24,980 bases of DNA, taken from assembly GCA_027076245.1 (NCBI GenBank), contig JALTKC010000088.1, positions 1 through 24,980 on the forward strand. The letters are read 5' to 3'. Each line of letters opens with the position of its first letter. Positions within the stretch are counted from its first letter, which is position 1. The DNA is from Gammaproteobacteria bacterium (GTDB taxonomy: Bacteria > Pseudomonadota > Gammaproteobacteria > GRL18). Under the pieces are notes generated by a model. The model saw only the letters and a program-made list of their open reading frames with translations, was not told where the DNA came from and did no database searches. Below, piece after piece: positions 23,459-24,980 of the stretch. Made by a program: the position numbers and the translations under genes.

Positions 23459-23532
23459 GGTCAGGTATACTGAATAGTTACACTCGGATAAGTATTAGCT
23501 AAACAAGCTATTATCACAACAAAGGGAATAAA

Positions 23533-24549
23533 ATGAAAATTTTAGTCACCGGCGGAGCCGGATATATTGGCAGCCATACCTGCGTAGAATTATTAAACAG
23601 CGGTTATGAAGTCGTGGTCGTTGATAATCTCTGCAATTCCAGTAAGGAATCCCTGAACCGGGTAAAAACCATTACCGGTAAATCGGTTAGCTTTTATAAA
23701 CAGGATATTCTGGATGAGGCTGGTTTAAGCCGGGTGTTTGATGAGCATGCTATTGATGCTGTTATTCATTTTGCCGGACTCAAAGCCGTAGGTGAATCGG
23801 TAGAAAAGCCGCTGGAATATTACCAGACCAACCTGACCGGAACCCTGGTACTGTTTAAAGTGATGCGCGACCATAATGTGAAAAACTTTGTATTCAGTTC
23901 CTCAGCCACCGTTTACGGTGACCCGCATACTGTCCCCATTAAGGAAGATTTTCCCCTTTCAGCAACCAATCCTTATGGCCGTTCCAAGCTGATTATTGAA
24001 GAAATTTCCCGGGATCTCTATATTGCCGATCCCCAGTGGAATATTGCCCTGCTGCGTTATTTCAACCCGGTCGGCGCACACAAGTCCGGTCTGATTGGTG
24101 AAGACCCTAATGGTATTCCAAATAATCTGGTGCCTTATATTTCCCAGGTTGCAGTAGGCAAGCGGGAAAAACTCTCTGTATTCGGTGATGACTACGATAC
24201 CCCCGACGGTACTGGCGTACGCGATTATATTCATGTCGTGGATCTGGCGGTGGGTCATATTAAAGCCCTGGAAAAACTTAACAGCAAGCCAGGTCTGGTG
24301 GTTTATAACCTGGGTACCGGCCAGGGTTATAGTGTTCTGGAAATGGTGCGCGCCATTGAAAAAGCATCGGGAAAAAAAGTGCCCTATCAGATTGTAGCTC
24401 GACGTCCCGGCGATATTGCACAATGCTTTGCCGATCCGGGTTTTGCTCTGCAGGAAATCGGCTGGAAAGCAGAACGGGGACTGGACGAAATGGCTGAAGA
24501 TACCTGGCGCTGGCAGAGTAAGAATCCTGACGGTTACTCTAACAACTGA
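23533..24549 (+). CDS. galE: UDP-glucose 4-epimerase
   Basis: GalE interconverts UDP-glucose and UDP-galactose (a short-chain dehydrogenase/reductase with tightly bound NAD), supplying galactose for LPS, capsule or exopolysaccharide. The 338 aa equal the E. coli length. The NAD motif is GGAGYIGSH (residues 7-15), and the catalytic residues are Ser124 (FSSSATVYG), Tyr148 and Lys152 (YGRSK). NPVGAH, GVRDYIHVVDLA and YNLGTGQGYSVLEM are all typical. AGGGA lies ahead of the ATG. It stands alone between the MITE and norC, with no other gal genes nearby, so a cell-envelope role is more likely than galactose catabolism (inference). No convincing promoter is visible in the 43 bases between the MITE and the gene. 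Confidence 0.96.
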   Translation: MKILVTGGAGYIGSHTCVELLNSGYEVVVVDNLCNSSKESLNRVKTITGKSVSFYKQDILDEAGLSRVFDEHAIDAVIHFAGLKAVGESVEKPLEYYQTNLTGTLVLFKVMRDHNVKNFVFSSSATVYGDPHTVPIKEDFPLSATNPYGRSKLIIEEISRDLYIADPQWNIALLRYFNPVGAHKSGLIGEDPNGIPNNLVPYISQVAVGKREKLSVFGDDYDTPDGTGVRDYIHVVDLAVGHIKALEKLNSKPGLVVYNLGTGQGYSVLEMVRAIEKASGKKVPYQIVARRPGDIAQCFADPGFALQEIGWKAERGLDEMAEDTWRWQSKNPDGYSNN

Positions 24550-24557
24550 CGCTATTT

Positions 24558-24579
24558 AATGCGGGCCAATGTCCGCATT
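24558..24579 (+). other. Hairpin after galE, possible weak terminator
   Basis: AATGCGG (24558-24564) and CCGCATT (24573-24579) form a 7-bp stem with an 8-base loop nine bases after the galE stop. CCCCTTAC follows, so there is no T-run and termination efficiency is doubtful. Confidence 0.4.
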
Positions 24580-24659
24580 CCCCTTACATCTGCCGGCCAT
24601 CAGTTTTTTCCTACAAATCCGGATTTAAGTCATATTTTTTCTTTTCTGCTCATCTAAAC

Positions 24660-24673
24660 TTGATTGATATCAA
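24660..24673 (+). promoter_or_regulatory. FNR/DNR-type box upstream of norC
   Basis: TTGAT-TGAT-ATCAA is a perfect match to the FNR/ANR/DNR consensus TTGAT-N4-ATCAA. A -10-like TAGATA (24694-24699) or TACAAT (24689-24694) lies about 20 bases downstream. With TAGATA the box would be centred near -40, a class II activator position. This fits known control of nor genes by CRP/FNR-family regulators sensing low oxygen or NO. The gap 24580-24816 otherwise shows no gene. Confidence 0.8.
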
Positions 24674-24816
24674 TGATATTTATGTCGTTACAATAGATAC
24701 TTTTCAACGGTTATATGTAACCCGATCTGACCACTTTAAACGCAGTAAAAACAATACCAACAAACCGAAAAAACCATAACAATCTTGCCCAGGTCCAATG
24801 ATAAGGAGAAAAGACC

Positions 24817-24980
24817 ATGAGTGAAGTGTTTACCAAAACCATGGCCAGAAATATCTTTTACGGGGGAAGTGTATTCTTCTTCCTGTTACTTCTGGCCCTA
24901 ACCTTTGACACGCAGGGAGTGCTGCCCGAGCGTGACCACCGAGAAAACATCACCCCGGAAGTGGTTCTGGGCAAGAAAGT
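24817..24980 (+). CDS. norC: Nitric oxide reductase subunit C, N-terminal part (cut by window edge)
   Basis: NorC is the membrane-anchored cytochrome c subunit of cNOR, passing electrons to NorB for reduction of NO to N2O at the periplasmic side. The visible 54 residues include MSEVFTKTMARNIFYGGSVFFFLLLLALTFDT, with one N-terminal membrane anchor (about residues 13-30), and PERDHRENITPEVVLGKK, which match NorC N-termini as I remember them. The heme motif CXXCH would lie beyond the window. AAGGAG lies ten bases before the ATG. The FNR-type box 144 bases upstream supports the assignment. norB is expected just downstream. Confidence 0.88.
   Translation, partial: MSEVFTKTMARNIFYGGSVFFFLLLLALTFDTQGVLPERDHRENITPEVVLGKK

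Larger units (their letters stand above)
23303..23489 (+). mobile_element. MITE with 12-bp terminal inverted repeats and 8-bp target duplication
   Basis: The 171-bp element spans 23311-23481. Its ends are GTAACTACTCAG (23311-23322) and CTGAATAGTTAC (23470-23481), inverted repeats with one mismatch. An exact 8-bp direct repeat, ACTCGGAT, touches both ends (23303-23310 and 23482-23489), as expected for a target-site duplication. It contains no ORF of note but has a 31-bp inner inverted repeat and two short palindromes. Ends beginning GTAA with 8-bp duplications are, from memory, typical of IS66-family elements, so an IS66-type transposase elsewhere probably moved it (inference). The left duplication begins right at the dapE stop codon; the right one is 43 bases before galE. 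Confidence 0.85.

Noticed and set aside
23959..24423. 154-codon minus-strand frame opposite galE
   Set aside because: It is fully inside the highly conserved galE gene and matches no family I know.

Overview
The window is a chromosomal segment from a Gram-negative gammaproteobacterium. It carries a complete BAM/lipid A assembly block (lpxB, lpxA, fabZ, lpxD, skp, bamA, rseP), the translation block (frr, pyrH, tsf, rpsB) and map-glnD-dapC-dapD-yffB-dapE, in an order familiar from Pseudomonas-like and related gammaproteobacteria (frr-uppS-cdsA-dxr-rseP rather than the E. coli frr-dxr-uppS-cdsA order). Base composition looks moderate to AT-leaning. A nitric oxide reductase start (norC) behind a perfect FNR/DNR-type box suggests oxygen- or NO-responsive nitric oxide metabolism. 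I cannot name the species.

Left part, minus strand (1-14576), read from right to left: rpsB, tsf, pyrH, frr (ribosome and UMP kinase); uppS, cdsA, dxr (undecaprenyl-PP, CDP-diacylglycerol and MEP-pathway isoprenoid synthesis); rseP (site-2 protease); bamA and skp (outer-membrane protein assembly); lpxD, fabZ, lpxA, lpxB (lipid A and fatty acid synthesis); and the first 44 codons of rnhB. Spacing is tight, with stop/start overlaps at fabZ/lpxA, lpxA/lpxB and lpxB/rnhB. A candidate promoter in the lpxD-fabZ gap may restart transcription for the last four genes. Pairs of hairpins without U-tracts follow both rpsB and tsf.

The 348-bp divergent gap (14577-14924) holds a promoter with a GC-rich discriminator and a structured leader for rpsB, and a promoter for map facing the other way.

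Right part, mostly plus strand: map and glnD; a convergent VOC/glyoxalase-fold gene; dapC-dapD (lysine/diaminopimelate, succinylase branch) ending in a strong terminator; yffB; a Phd-type antitoxin and RelE/ParE-type toxin pair sitting between yffB and dapE, which are adjacent in E. coli; dapE; a 171-bp non-coding inverted-repeat element with an 8-bp target duplication (a MITE); galE; and the start of norC.

Most of the window is ordinary, conserved core genome. The non-core elements are the MITE between dapE and galE and the toxin-antitoxin pair. Smaller points of note are the Met at the LpxA acyl-chain ruler position, the tandem hairpins of the rpsB-tsf operon, and the long signal peptide of BamA. 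I saw no CRISPR array, tRNA, rRNA, prophage, or clearly new multi-gene system.
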